This document shows positions 1-8,768 of a DNA stretch of 64,000 bases, one piece after another (within the stretch, counting starts at the first letter, position 1; each line of letters starts with the position of its first letter). The DNA comes from Alopecurus myosuroides (lineage: Eukaryota; Streptophyta; Magnoliopsida; Poales; Poaceae), in contig CM054062.1 of the NCBI GenBank assembly GCA_028641055.1, forward strand, positions 27,828,484 through 27,892,483, written 5' to 3'. The notes under the pieces were generated by a model that saw nothing but the letters and a program-made list of their open reading frames with translations, did no database searches and was not told the origin of the DNA. Made by a program: the position numbers and the translations under genes.

Positions 1-1628
1 ATGGGTGCGCGCTTATCAGGGCCGTTCGGAACTGGTTGGCTGCCAGCACCCTTACCAAAGATTACTTCTAGGTCCTTGACCATATCGAATATATCATTAC
101 CACTACGGAGCTCAGGCTTCTTCCGGTTATCTGCCTCACCTCTGAAATGCTTCCCTCCTTTCTTTCTTACGGGATGCTTGATTGGAAGAAATCTACAATG
201 CCCCAGGTATACAACCTTTTTACATTTATCCAAAAAAACACTGTCAGTCTTATCTAAACAGTGTGTGCATGCATTGTATCCCTTGTTTGTATGTCCGGAA
301 ATGTTACTAAGAGAAGGCCAATCATTGATGGTTACAAAAAGCAATGCCCGTAGGTCAAATGGCTTTTGTTCGTTCTCATCCCACACACGTACACCTGGTT
401 TCCCCACAATTGTAAGAGCTCTTCCACTAATGGCCTTAGATACACATCAATATCGTTGCCAGGTTGCCTCGGGCCTTGGATGAGAACTGGCATCATAATG
501 AACTTGCGCTTCATGCACAACCAAGGAGGAAGGTTGTACAGACATAGAGTTACGGGCCAGGTGCTATGACTGGAGCTCTGCTCCCCAAAAGGATTAAAGC
601 CATCTGTACTTAGACCAAACCATAAGTTTCTCGCCTCTCCTATAAAGTCCGGGAAGTCTCTCTCGATCTTTCTCCACTGCGATCCATCGGCGGGGTGTCT
701 CAACTTTCCGTCTTTCTTACGGTCTTCTTTGTGCCATCGCAACAACCTAGCATGCTCTTTGTTTCTAAACAGACGTTTCAACCGTGGTATTATAGGAGCA
801 TACCACATCACCATAGCAGGAACCCTCTTACGGGGGGGGCTCGCCGTCAACATCACCAGGATCATCTGCTCTGATCTTATACCGCAGTGCAGTGCATACC
901 GGACATTCATTTAAATTCTCGTACTTCTCACCGCGGTAGAGGATGCAGTCATTAATGCATGCATGTATCTTCTGCACATCTAATCCTAGAGGGCAGAGAG
1001 CTTTCTTTGCTTCGTACGTACTCTCAGGCAATTCGTTGTCCTTTGGAAGTTTTGGCTTCATTAGTTGAAGTAAACTCTCAAATGCCTTGTCAGTCACACC
1101 GTTGTGTGCCTTCCATTTCAGCAACTCCAGTGTGGTACCGATCTTTGTGCTACCATCTTCGCAATTTGGGTACAACAACTTTTTGTGATCCTGTAACATG
1201 TTGTCCAGTTTCAACCTCTCCAATTTACTTTCACAGTCTTCCCTTGCATCAGCAATAACTCGGCCAAGATCATAATCGGGCTCTTCTGATGCCTGTTCTT
1301 GATCACCTCCTTCTTCTGCATTCTCTTCCATTGCATTATCGCCGTATTCAGGGAACAAAGGATCTTCTTCTTCATCATCTTCCATCACAACCCATCTTTC
1401 TCCATGCTTGGTCCAGCAATTATAGCTGGGCATGAAACCTCTCCGAAGTAGGTGGCCGTGAAGGATTCTTTCGGAAGAGTGCTCTCTGACGTTCCGACAA
1501 TCAACACATGGGCAACACATAAAGCCATTATCTTTGTTCGCCTGAGCTACAACAAGAAATGCATCCAGGCCTGCCATATACTGGGAAGTGCGTCAGTCAC
1601 CGTACATCCATCGTTGCCGTGCATCCAT
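1..1628 (-). pseudogene. TNP2-like CACTA transposase, broken and cut by the window edge
   Basis: This would catalyse excision and insertion of CACTA elements by binding their subterminal repeats. The likely start codon is at 1628; the first codons read MDARQRWMYGD and then hit a TGA, after which the frame continues at a Met at 1577. The N-terminal part has the transposase-associated domain pattern (FMCCPCVDCRN, then an acidic stretch). The core follows with HADKdGxxx-like motifs typical of TNP2, for example WFGLSTDGFNPFG and YNLPPWLCMKRKF near 470-640. A run of Gs at about 830-840 shifts the frame, and a second shift lies near 400. The reading then continues (ISGHTNKGYNACTHC, HCRFLPIKHP) to base 1 and beyond. 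One stop and two frameshifts make it a pseudogene. No introns were needed to follow the homology. Confidence 0.88.
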
Positions 1629-1907
1629 CTGCATCGTATAATTAAGTTTATCAAAATACATTACAATAACATATTAATACAGAAATGACCACACTACATC
1701 GACAAATATTACTTTTTTATGTATCAGTTACAGATGAAAAAGATAAGTTTGTTAACCTCGGTCGAAGATACCATTTTCAGTGAGCTTATGTGTGGCTCGG
1801 GAATTTCGTCGAACACCTCGTGTGCATAGTAAAATAAAACACACTAACACCCACCTCTCTCACACCTCCAAGCAAAAAAAAAAGATGGAAGGGGGGGGCT
1901 GGGGCAG

Positions 1908-1919
1908 TATATATAGGGG
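1908..1919 (-). promoter_or_regulatory. TATA box of the CACTA transposase
   Basis: Read on the minus strand, the site is CCCCTATATATAC, about 280 bp upstream of the probable transposase start. Position and orientation fit a core promoter for the transposase, but no initiator or transcript evidence can be seen. Confidence 0.5.
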
Positions 1920-1924
1920 AAGGG

Positions 1925-2160
1925 GGGACATTGGTCCCGGTTCGTGGAATGAATCGGGACCAATGCCCATGCGCGTGCAACGTGGCCTGTGGCTAGGCAT
2001 TGGTCCCGGTTCGTGCCACGAACCGGGACCAAATATCTCCCCACGAACCGGGACCAATGCCCCGAGGCGATTTATGTTGCCCCGGGCGCACAAACCGGGA
2101 CCAATGCATAACATTTGTCCTGGATTTGGTTGCAACCGGGACAGGTGCCCCTGGCCCCCT
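1925..2160. repeat. Palindromic CACTA subterminal repeats
   Basis: At least four copies of a GGTCCCGGTTCGTG motif occur in both orientations. The copy at about 2000-2032 is a near-perfect inverted repeat with 16-base arms and a one-base centre. The copy at about 1931-1965 is imperfect, and further half-sites lie near 2041-2057, 2090-2106 and 2130-2150. In CACTA elements such repeats are binding sites for the element-encoded proteins. Their palindromic form would also fold into hairpins in RNA. Confidence 0.85.
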
Positions 2161-2187
2161 GGACGAAAGGGGTTATTTCCACTAGTG

Positions 2188-2489
2188 TAAACACCCCCGT
2201 TTGTAATTTCATGAAAAATTCGACCTTGTCTAAATTATCCAAATAAATTTGAGGAGCAACTATATCACATATAACAACATTGTGCGTTGGATTCATGTCA
2301 TTTTGATTTTTTTAATTATTTATGCTCATTTGAAACCATCGCTCTATTCTCACGAGAAATGTGCTTCAAATGAGGTCCAAAGCTAGGGTAAATACCCCCA
2401 TTTATGCTTCAACATTTTTTGGCATCTTGTCTAAATCAGCCAAATTAATTTCCTAGACATCTATTCTACATATATAGTGCTTCAAATGA
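2188..2489. other. AT-rich flank of the CACTA element, no gene seen
   Basis: This starts with the candidate TAA target duplication. There is no open reading frame with recognisable features. The phrase GTGCTTCAAATGAG occurs twice (about 2360 and 2480), hinting at an old local duplication. Confidence 0.6.
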
Positions 2490-2880
2490 GAAGTTTCATT
2501 ATGTTTTGAATAATTCTTCTACACCCTCCGTATCAAAATATAATATGTTTCAGTATTTTGTAGATATAATATATCTAGACATGTTATAGTGTGTAGATTC
2601 ATATGCATATTACACTAAAACATATCTAGGTACATATTGTCTAGGAAATGCTAAAACGTCTTATATTTTGATATGGAGGAAGTTTTTTTATTTTTTTATT
2701 TAAATAACATGGTTTAATAGAAAAATCATATGTAAAACAGATAAAAATCATCGCTCTAGTAAATCTAAAGTTTCATTATGTTTTGAATAATTCTTCTATT
2801 TTTTTTATTTAAATAACATGGTTTAATACTTAATAGAAAATAAATCATATGTATAACAGATAAAAACCATCCCTGTGGCC
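2490..2880. repeat. Local tandem duplication, one copy interrupted by a MITE
   Basis: A segment beginning AGTTTCATTATGTTTTGAAT and ending around AACAGATAAAAAYCAT is present twice. The first copy is split by a Stowaway MITE (2490-2521 and 2684-2760). The second (2768-2880) is uninterrupted. The second copy therefore acts as an empty-site reference for the MITE insertion. Confidence 0.8.
2522..2682. mobile_element. Stowaway (Tc1/mariner) MITE, about 160 bp
   Basis: The terminal inverted repeats match the grass Stowaway pattern: CACCCTCCGTATCAAAATATAA on the left and, on the right, its approximate inverse ending GATATGGAGGAAG. The left target TA is at 2520-2521; the right TA appears mutated. 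The interior is non-coding and partly palindromic. Mobilisation would depend on a mariner transposase supplied elsewhere. Confidence 0.85.
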
Positions 2881-3129
2881 AACGGACCAACCAATCCGAG
2901 CGCAGAACGAGCGTCTCGCGGATCGATGTGGCCGCGAGCGCATCCGTCCGATGAAAGATTCCTTCTAGAAGGCGTCGATCCAACAGCCCAGGTCGAATCT
3001 CTGGGTGTCCTTCTAGAGGCTTTTCGGCTGGGTCAACATGGTTTTGTGAGGGTTGACCAAGTTTGAAATGAGCATACATAATTCAAAAAAAAATCGAAAA
3101 ATATAAAACCGACGCACATAGTATTGTTA
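2881..3129. other. GC-rich patch in AT-rich sequence, unassigned
   Basis: Bases 2875-3066 are much richer in GC than both flanks and are open in more than one frame, but no translation resembles a known family. It may be a fragment of a GC-rich transposon. No ends or target duplication were found. Confidence 0.35.
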
Positions 3130-3680
3130 TGTCATATAGTAACGAGAAAAAAAATATAAACCTGTCTTCTAAATAATGGAACGAAAAAGCCTTGTCTAAT
3201 ATGTGATACCTCGAACATAGTAGTAGAGATTTCAAGAAAGATGAGGTGAGTTTTAAAATTTTGAAAATGAAAAAAGTCAAAAACTCACCAAAGCTTCATT
3301 TGGAGTGACTAAGAAAGATCCAAAGTTATTTTTTCATTTTGATGTTTTAAACTTCTTTTATTTACGATTTTCGATTAAAACCATTATTATTCAAAAGAAA
3401 ATAAATAATATGAATATTCATCCAATAAATAGTGAGGCTTCGGAATTACATTATATAGGTCGAATACAAGTCTAGGAAAAATATAAATATGATTTATAAA
3501 CATTAGAACGAAAGTCTTCACTAAAATGTGATTCCTCGAATAGAGTAGTAGAGATTTCAAAAAATACGAGGTGGGTTCTATAATTTTGAAATGTAAAGTG
3601 TCAAAACCTCACAAAATCTTCATTTTGGAGTGACTAAGAAATATCCAAAGTTATTTTTTAATTTTGATGATTTTACATGC
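3130..3680. repeat. Diverged direct repeat with about 325-bp period
   Basis: About 210 bp around 3130-3345 recurs at about 3470-3670. Shared landmarks include TAGTAGAGATTTCAA and GGAGTGACTAAGAAA (3302 and 3627, 325 bp apart). The copies differ by many substitutions, so they are older than the 355-bp array directly downstream. No coding function is seen. Confidence 0.7.
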
Positions 3681-3693
3681 TCTTATAGTCTCG

Positions 3694-5370
3694 GTGAGTT
3701 TACATGCGCTTATAAGGTGAAACTCCCGTATCGGACGAAACATTGTGAATCTTCCGAAGAGGTGGGTTCTACCTTTTTGTTTTGTTTTCCTATGGGCTAT
3801 CCTAATGGAACCAAGCAAATAGTTCCACATTGCTACCCCCTTTCGACGACGTTACCGCGTGTTTCTGTATAAGTCCGGTATTTCTCCAGCGGGTCTAGGG
3901 TTTCACAGGGAGGGGGCTACGGAGAGTATGGATCCCACCACAAACTAGGGGTTGCCATACCATGTTATTATAAGTGTGTTTTGTTCTTTGGATGTCAAAG
4001 ATTGCACTCCGGGGTGTGACCCGCTTCATCGGCATCCACTTCTCTCTCGTGAGTTTACATGCGCTTATAGGGTGAAACTCCTGTATCGGACGAAACATTG
4101 TGAATCTTCCGAAGAGGTGGGTTATACCTTTTTGTTTTGTGTTCCTATGGGCTATACTAACACAACCAAGAAAATATTTCCACATTGCTACCCCCTTTCG
4201 ACGATGTTACCGCGTGTTTCCGTATAAGTCCGGTATTTCTCCAGCGGGTCTAGGGTTTCACCGGGAGGGGGCTACGAAGCGTTTGGATCCCAACACAAGC
4301 TAGGGGTGCCATACCATGTTAGTATAGGTGTGTTGTGTGCTTTGGATGTCAAATATTGCACTCCTGGGTGTGACCCGCTTCACCGGCATCCACTTCTCTC
4401 TTGTGAGTTTACATGCGCTTATAGGGTGAAACTCCTGTATCGGACGAAACATTGTGAATCTTTCGAAGAGGTGGGTTCTACTTTTTTGTTTTGTGTTTCT
4501 ATGGGCTATCCTAACACAACAAAGAAAATAGTTCCATATTGCTACCCCCTTTTTACGTTGTTACCGCGTGTTTCCGTATAAGTCCGGTATTTCTCCAGCG
4601 GGTCTAGGGTTTCACCGGGAGGGGGGCTACGAAGCGTCTGAATCCCAACACAAGCTAGGGGGTGCCATACCATGTTAGTATAGGTGTGTTGTGTGCTTTG
4701 GAACTCAAATATTGCACTCATGGGTGTGACCCTCTTCACCAGCATCCACTTCTCTCTCGTGAGTTACATGCGCTTATAGGGTGAAACTCCTATATCAGAC
4801 GAAACATTGTGAATCTTCCAAAGAGGTGGGTTCTACCTTTTTGTTTTGTGTTCCTATGGGATACCCTAATAAAACCAAGCAAATAGTTCCATATTGCTAC
4901 CCCATTTCGACGCCGTTACCGCGTGTTTCCGTATAAGTCCGGTATTTCTCCAGCGGGTCTAGGGTTTCACCGGTAGGGGGGCTATGAAGCGTAGTGATCC
5001 CAACACAATATAGGGGTTGCCATACCATGTTAGTATAGGTGTTTTGTGTGCTTTAGATGTCAAATATTGCACTCCGGGGTATGACCCGCTTCACCGGCAT
5101 CCATTTCTCTCGCGTGAGTTTACATGCGCTTATAGGGTGAAACTCATGTATCGGACGAAACATTGTGAATCTTCCAAAGAGGTGGGCTCTACCTTTTTGT
5201 TTTGTGTTCCTATGGGCTATCCTAACACAACCAAGCAAATAGTTCCACATTGCTACCCCCTTTCGACGCTGTTACCGCGTGTTTCCGTATAAGTCCGGTA
5301 TTTCTCCAGCGGGTCTAGGGTTTCACCGGGAGGGGGGCTACGGAGCGTCTGGAACCCAACACAAGCTAGG
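3694..5370. repeat. 355-bp tandem array, about 4.7 units
   Basis: Unit starts, taken at GTGAGTTTACATGCGCTTAT, fall at 3694, 4049, 4403, 4759 and 5114, giving periods of 354-356 bp. The last unit is incomplete and ends near 5370 with GGGGGGCTACG-type sequence. Three units hold a 91-codon open frame starting MPYHV and ending LPRVSV (3952-4227, 4306-4581, 5017-5292). The unit at 4759 has lost one T and is frameshifted. The unit length is not a multiple of three, so the frames do not join into one repeat protein. The array ends about 60 bp before a TATA-like site and an ORF. Confidence 0.92.
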
Positions 5371-5430
5371 GGGGCTACGTTTTCACACAGTTGCTTCATC
5401 TATTCCAATTAATTCACGTCTCATCGGGTC

Positions 5431-5439
5431 TTTAAATAG
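5431..5439 (+). promoter_or_regulatory. TATA-like box TTTAAATAG
   Basis: It lies 80-88 bp upstream of the ATG at 5519 and just downstream of the tandem array. A start of transcription about 30 bp downstream would leave the ATG at 5445 outside the message and make 5519 the first usable start. Confidence 0.45.
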
Positions 5440-5518
5440 CCACTATGCCTTCTCCTCCATCTTCTCATCCCTCTCTAGCCTCTTTGCCTTCTCCTTTCAG
5501 CCCCGAGCACCATCCACC

Positions 5519-5938
5519 ATGTCGACCTACTCTCTCCCTTCAAGCCCCAAGTCCGTCAGCGACAAGGACAACCACCCCAAGGCTCGGCCTTGGTACGAGG
5601 CCGAGTGGACGCCGGAGGAGACGGGCATCGTGCCCATCGAATCTCCCAAACGGGAGCGCTCGCCGTCACCCCCCTTCGTCCACCACCCCGACCCCGTCCG
5701 CGTCGAGCGAGCCACCAACCTCTCCCCCGCGAAGAAGAACCGACGCCTCAAGAAGGAGATGAGGTTGGGGAAGAAGGAGATGGAGGCGGAGGAGAGGAGG
5801 GAGGAGAAGGCGGGGGCGGAGGCTCTCCGGCACCGCATCAAGAGGGCCCGTGAGAGCTCGGAGGACGGGATACGGGAGGAGAACCACCGGGCCCGGGCCA
5901 AGCAAGAGATGGCGACCAAGGCGGCGGAGTGGAAGTAG
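5519..5938 (+). CDS. Small charged protein of unknown function (139 aa)
   Basis: The start at 5519 has a good plant context (CCACCATGTC) and lies behind the TATA-like site at 5431. The protein begins MSTYSLPSSPKSVSD. It has a Ser/Pro-rich first half with a WYEAEWTPEE segment (about residues 24-33) and an SPSPPF stretch. The second half is very rich in Lys, Arg and Glu and probably forms a long helix or coiled coil (about residues 70-135). There is no signal peptide or membrane segment. I do not recognise a domain. Single-exon proteins of this kind are common in Triticeae repeats, so it may belong to a transposon rather than be a host gene. Confidence 0.4.
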   Translation: MSTYSLPSSPKSVSDKDNHPKARPWYEAEWTPEETGIVPIESPKRERSPSPPFVHHPDPVRVERATNLSPAKKNRRLKKEMRLGKKEMEAEERREEKAGAEALRHRIKRARESSEDGIREENHRARAKQEMATKAAEWK

Positions 5939-6114
5939 GCCAACCCCCGGTGGTTGGCCGGAGGGCAGGAAGGGCGCCCGCATGCAGACCGAGGGCAGTT
6001 AGGGTTAGGGCTAGGGCGCTTTTTTTTAAGTTTAATATATGTAATGTCCGTCGGGCCCCACTAAATATATGTAAAGTGGGGCCAATGTTTGTCTTTTCTA
6101 ATATATATAAGGAT
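5939..6114 (+). other. 3' flank of the small ORF
   Basis: The sequence falls from GC-rich to AT-rich after the stop codon, as expected for a 3' untranslated region. A possible telomere-like GGTTAGGGTTAGGG stretch occurs near 6000 but is too short to call. Confidence 0.35.
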
Positions 6115-6206
6115 ATGTTTAAATTATATTTGTCCAAATGTTTAAATTATATTTGTCAAATGCTTAAATTATTTTTGTCCAATGTTTAAATTATTTTTGT
6201 CCAATG
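6115..6206. repeat. Short tandem repeat, about 21-24 bp, four copies
   Basis: The unit TGTTTAAATTATATTTGTCC occurs four times with small changes (ATATTTG becomes ATTTTTG in the last two). It lies in the probable 3' untranslated region of the upstream ORF. No function is apparent. Confidence 0.8.
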
Positions 6207-6280
6207 GTTGTCCGTGCTAATATACATTGGGCCTCTTTTAACATTGAGCCTGTCTAGATTTTAGATGGGTCTGCCCTTTT

Positions 6281-6380
6281 ATCCTGAACTGAACCTGAAC
6301 TGAACCTGAACCTGAACTGAACTGAAACTGAACTGAACTGAACACTGAACACTGCACCTGTACTGAACAATGAACTGAAC
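6281..6380. repeat. CTGAA/ACTGAACC microsatellite
   Basis: Irregular pentamer-type repeats of CTGAA with CC or CA interruptions fill about 100 bp. This is a simple repeat with no coding meaning. Confidence 0.85.
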
Positions 6381-6424
6381 ATACGATCTGAAACAAATAA
6401 AATCAGGGCTAGATTCCTGACGCA

Positions 6425-6769
6425 TCTATACTTCTTATAAAGCAAAACCCCACTAACATGCATTAATGATTTTTCTATCTTAACATGCAAGCTATCCACA
6501 TCATCTATTTTTCTAACCAATCAATTGGCCATGTCATCTCCACTAATAATTATTATCCACTTCATGCAAACTACACATCATTCATTTCTTAAATCATCAA
6601 ATTATTTATATTAATAATTTAAAGATATATATATACTATGGTAAATTAAAATTTGCATATTTACTTAGAAAACATATGTAATACATCGCTTATAAACTTT
6701 TGTTTATAATATCCTGTAATTTCTAAAGCGATCCCCGCAGCAACGCGCGGGGTATCTTAAGCTTTCTAG
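6425..6769 (+). mobile_element. Small non-autonomous Helitron, 345 bp
   Basis: The 5' end is TCTATACTTC after an A at 6424. The 3' end is CTAG at 6766-6769 followed by T at 6770, matching Helitron insertion between A and T without target duplication. A GC hairpin (CCCCGC...GCGGGG, 6733-6752) sits about 13 bp before the end. The interior is AT-rich and non-coding, so movement would need a Rep/helicase from elsewhere. Confidence 0.82.
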
Positions 6770-6832
6770 TTTATTCTATGTCTTAGCCATACACAAATTG
6801 ATCATGTCAAGCTAACTACAAAACTAACTACA

Positions 6833-7368
6833 TTAATAGACAACTCCAAGAATAATTGCGCATGAATAAAAAATTGCAGCCAGCAGATTGCTCTGCTTCT
6901 TTAGATCGACAAGCTTCTCCAGCTGTTTGGCCATCTTCTTCAACTCGTCCTTCTGCACCCCATTGTGCACCGTAGCAGATCCCAATTGCTCCACCGCCGG
7001 TAGCAAATTGGGCACCTTTTTTTGTCCTCCTTTTAAATCCTCTTTATGAAATCCTCAATCCACTCGAAATAGTCACGTGGAAGTAGATCCTGCAAATACG
7101 AAAACCCAAATCGGATAAAAACCCAAATCGGCTAAAAATTGAGGAAAAATAAAACAAATTTGACAGGGGGGAACACATATCTCACCTCCCCAAGCTGTTC
7201 TTTGCTCTCGCATTTCACATACTCGCGCCCGTGGTTGACGTTCTTGTCACTCGTGGTGACCCGCCGCTGTAGGGACGCCGTCCGTGGGCAGTCAGGGCAG
7301 ATTCCCAGCGGAACTGGCCCGAAGCGCGGCCATTTAGAGTGGGATTCGAAAGCGTAGGTCGACGACAT
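6833..7368 (-). pseudogene. GRF-type zinc-finger protein, two exons, frameshifted
   Basis: Exon 1 (7186-7368) encodes 61 residues with the GRF zinc-finger signature: Cys24-Pro-Asp-Cys27, then GREYVKC with Cys53. The intron has a GTGAG donor and a TTTGCAG acceptor at 7090. Exon 2 (7089-6833) resumes with DYFEWIEDFIKRI, the conserved FxW part, but the Cys usually before it appears replaced. A stop then follows. In another frame the C-terminal half (VPNLLPAVEQLGS..., a KKMAKQLEKLVDLKKQ helix and a hydrophobic tail of about 20 residues) runs to 6833. GRF fingers bind single-stranded DNA in known proteins. A helix plus C-terminal membrane-like tail is typical of the uncharacterised grass family. 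The frame change makes this copy probably non-functional. Confidence 0.72.
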
Positions 7369-7474
7369 GCCGCCGGAGAAGAAGGGGACGCGCTGCCGGA
7401 GAAGAAGCGGAGCTCTCCGTTGCTCAGCTGATTTTCCTGCTCATCGCCGCGAGCTTCGGGGACGCGCTCCGCCA

Positions 7475-7482
7475 CTTTTAAA
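7475..7482 (-). promoter_or_regulatory. TATA box (TTTAAAAG) of the GRF zinc-finger gene
   Basis: On the minus strand it lies 107 bp before the ATG at 7368, in GC-rich DNA. The spacing would give a 5' untranslated region of about 75-80 bases. Confidence 0.5.
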
Positions 7483-7510
7483 CCGCCAGCCGCAAGCGAC
7501 CGGTCAAAAG

Positions 7511-7604
7511 TTGGGTCCCACAAGCCCCGCAACGGTCAACAGCTGGGTTCCACAAGCCGCACCAACGGTTCTATTCTGGGTCCCACAAGTCAGCATACTA
7601 ACGG
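7511..7604. repeat. Three imperfect 32-33-bp repeats upstream of the GRF gene
   Basis: TGGGTYCCACAAG begins at 7512, 7544 and 7577, each followed by a related CGCAACGGT-type half. They lie 30-130 bp upstream of the TATA box, where promoter elements would be expected. Confidence 0.7.
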
Positions 7605-7852
7605 GGACAGAAAGTTACGGTGGGAGCAGCGGAACGAATCCTTGCGCACATACTAGGGGCAAAACTGAGCATGATTTTCGGCGCTAGAAGCAAAACCGAG
7701 GTCGTGGTACCAACTGAGGACAGACTGATAAATAACCCTAAGTTTAATGGATCGGTTACAAACTGTTGTTTCTTAGAGGAGCAAATGAGTCATACACTTC
7801 TTTAAAATTTGAGGCATTGGCTAGAGATACCATTAGCTGACAAAGTTTTATA
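7605..7852. other. Spacer between the GRF promoter and the next Helitron
   Basis: No gene or repeat was recognised. This is probably the original flanking sequence. Confidence 0.4.
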
Positions 7853-8411
7853 TCTTTACCTAATAATAAAAGCGTTAAGGATTCCCTGGTTGGTTACTTG
7901 GTCGGTCGGTCCGTCACTAGAATTACTCTTCAAAGTTGAATATAATTACCCACCGTGCTACCCAATAAGTTAGAAAAACCGATTCAAAATCCGTCGGTAT
8001 TGTATACGCACCCTCCACCCACCGTACGCCTTTCCTGATCATCTCCAATCCTACCCAATCTCATGTCCCACCTCTACTTATACATGCACCCCGTACAATT
8101 GGTTGGTCGGTAGGACCGTCGGTAGGTCCCACCTCTACGCCATGTTTGGTTCGTTTTTTTTGTTTCCTGTACGTACGTTGGCTGCTGTGTCCAACACGGA
8201 TTCCGGTCGGTTGCAAGTTGTCCTGCTTCATATCAAATCGGTCATCGTATGATGTCCCGGCCCGTAGAAAAATTCAGGACCGGGCTAGAGTCTTTTGTTG
8301 AATCCATTGAGTCCGAAGAAAAATCGCACACGAGTCTAACAAACGATGCAAATAGGATTACAATACATATTCTCCTATTAAAGCTCGATTTATACCAAAT
8401 ATTTAGCTACC

Positions 8412-8768
8412 ATGGATCTCGCCCACCGGACACCGTGGAGTCCCGTGTGCCAATCAGATGTCGGCGCCCAGCCATGCTTTCTTTCTCGACGAGGTTGCAA
8501 AGCTAGCAGCCTCGACGGCTTCCTGAGCGATGCTCTCGACGGCGTGGTCGGCTGCCAAGCACTACATGGCTACGACGTCCGGCGCAACCCATGTTGCGGC
8601 CCTCCCCGCGAAGTGGCTGGCATCTCGTGCAGCCCATGGCGCGGTCCTTCCCATGAAGTGGTGTGGTCTCCGCTCGGTTCCGAGAGCGGATGCGTCGCCG
8701 CCGCGCCCCGGGCCTCAACGGTGAGGACGTTAGGCGCAATCCCTTTCCTGGCTTGCCTCGTGCAGTGA
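8412..8768 (+). CDS. Uncertain ORF in the Helitron cargo (118 aa)
   Basis: The ATG at 8412 follows an AT-rich leader and opens a frame beginning MDLAHRTPWSP. The protein is rich in Cys, Arg, Pro and Ser, and I recognise no domain. Overlapping frames on both strands are also open because the DNA is GC-rich. It could be a captured first exon or a chance frame; I lean to a non-functional fragment. Confidence 0.2.
   Translation: MDLAHRTPWSPVCQSDVGAQPCFLSRRGCKASSLDGFLSDALDGVVGCQALHGYDVRRNPCCGPPREVAGISCSPWRGPSHEVVWSPLGSESGCVAAAPRASTVRTLGAIPFLACLVQ

Larger units (their letters stand above)
1..2187 (-). mobile_element. CACTA (En/Spm, Caspar-like) DNA transposon, 5' part, runs off the left edge
   Basis: The element reads right to left. 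Its outer terminus is the CACTAGTG at 2180-2187, followed by TAA as a candidate copy of the 3-bp target duplication expected for CACTA elements. Inward come about 250 bp of palindromic GGTCCCGGTTC-type subterminal repeats, a TATA box and a TNP2-type transposase. The other terminus lies outside the window, so total length and the matching target duplication cannot be checked. The family name Caspar is inferred from the subterminal repeat. Frameshifts and a stop in the transposase suggest this copy is no longer autonomous. Confidence 0.88.

Noticed and set aside
3694..5370. CRISPR-like interpretation of the regular repeats
   Set aside because: The whole 355-bp unit is repeated without unique spacers, and the genome is a plant.
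5527..5983. Minus-strand and alternative plus-strand frames over the small ORF at 5519
   Set aside because: Shadow frames of a GC-rich coding region; the chosen frame has the better start context and amino-acid make-up.
5995..6015. Telomere-like GTTAGGG repeats
   Set aside because: Only about two irregular copies, which is expected by chance.
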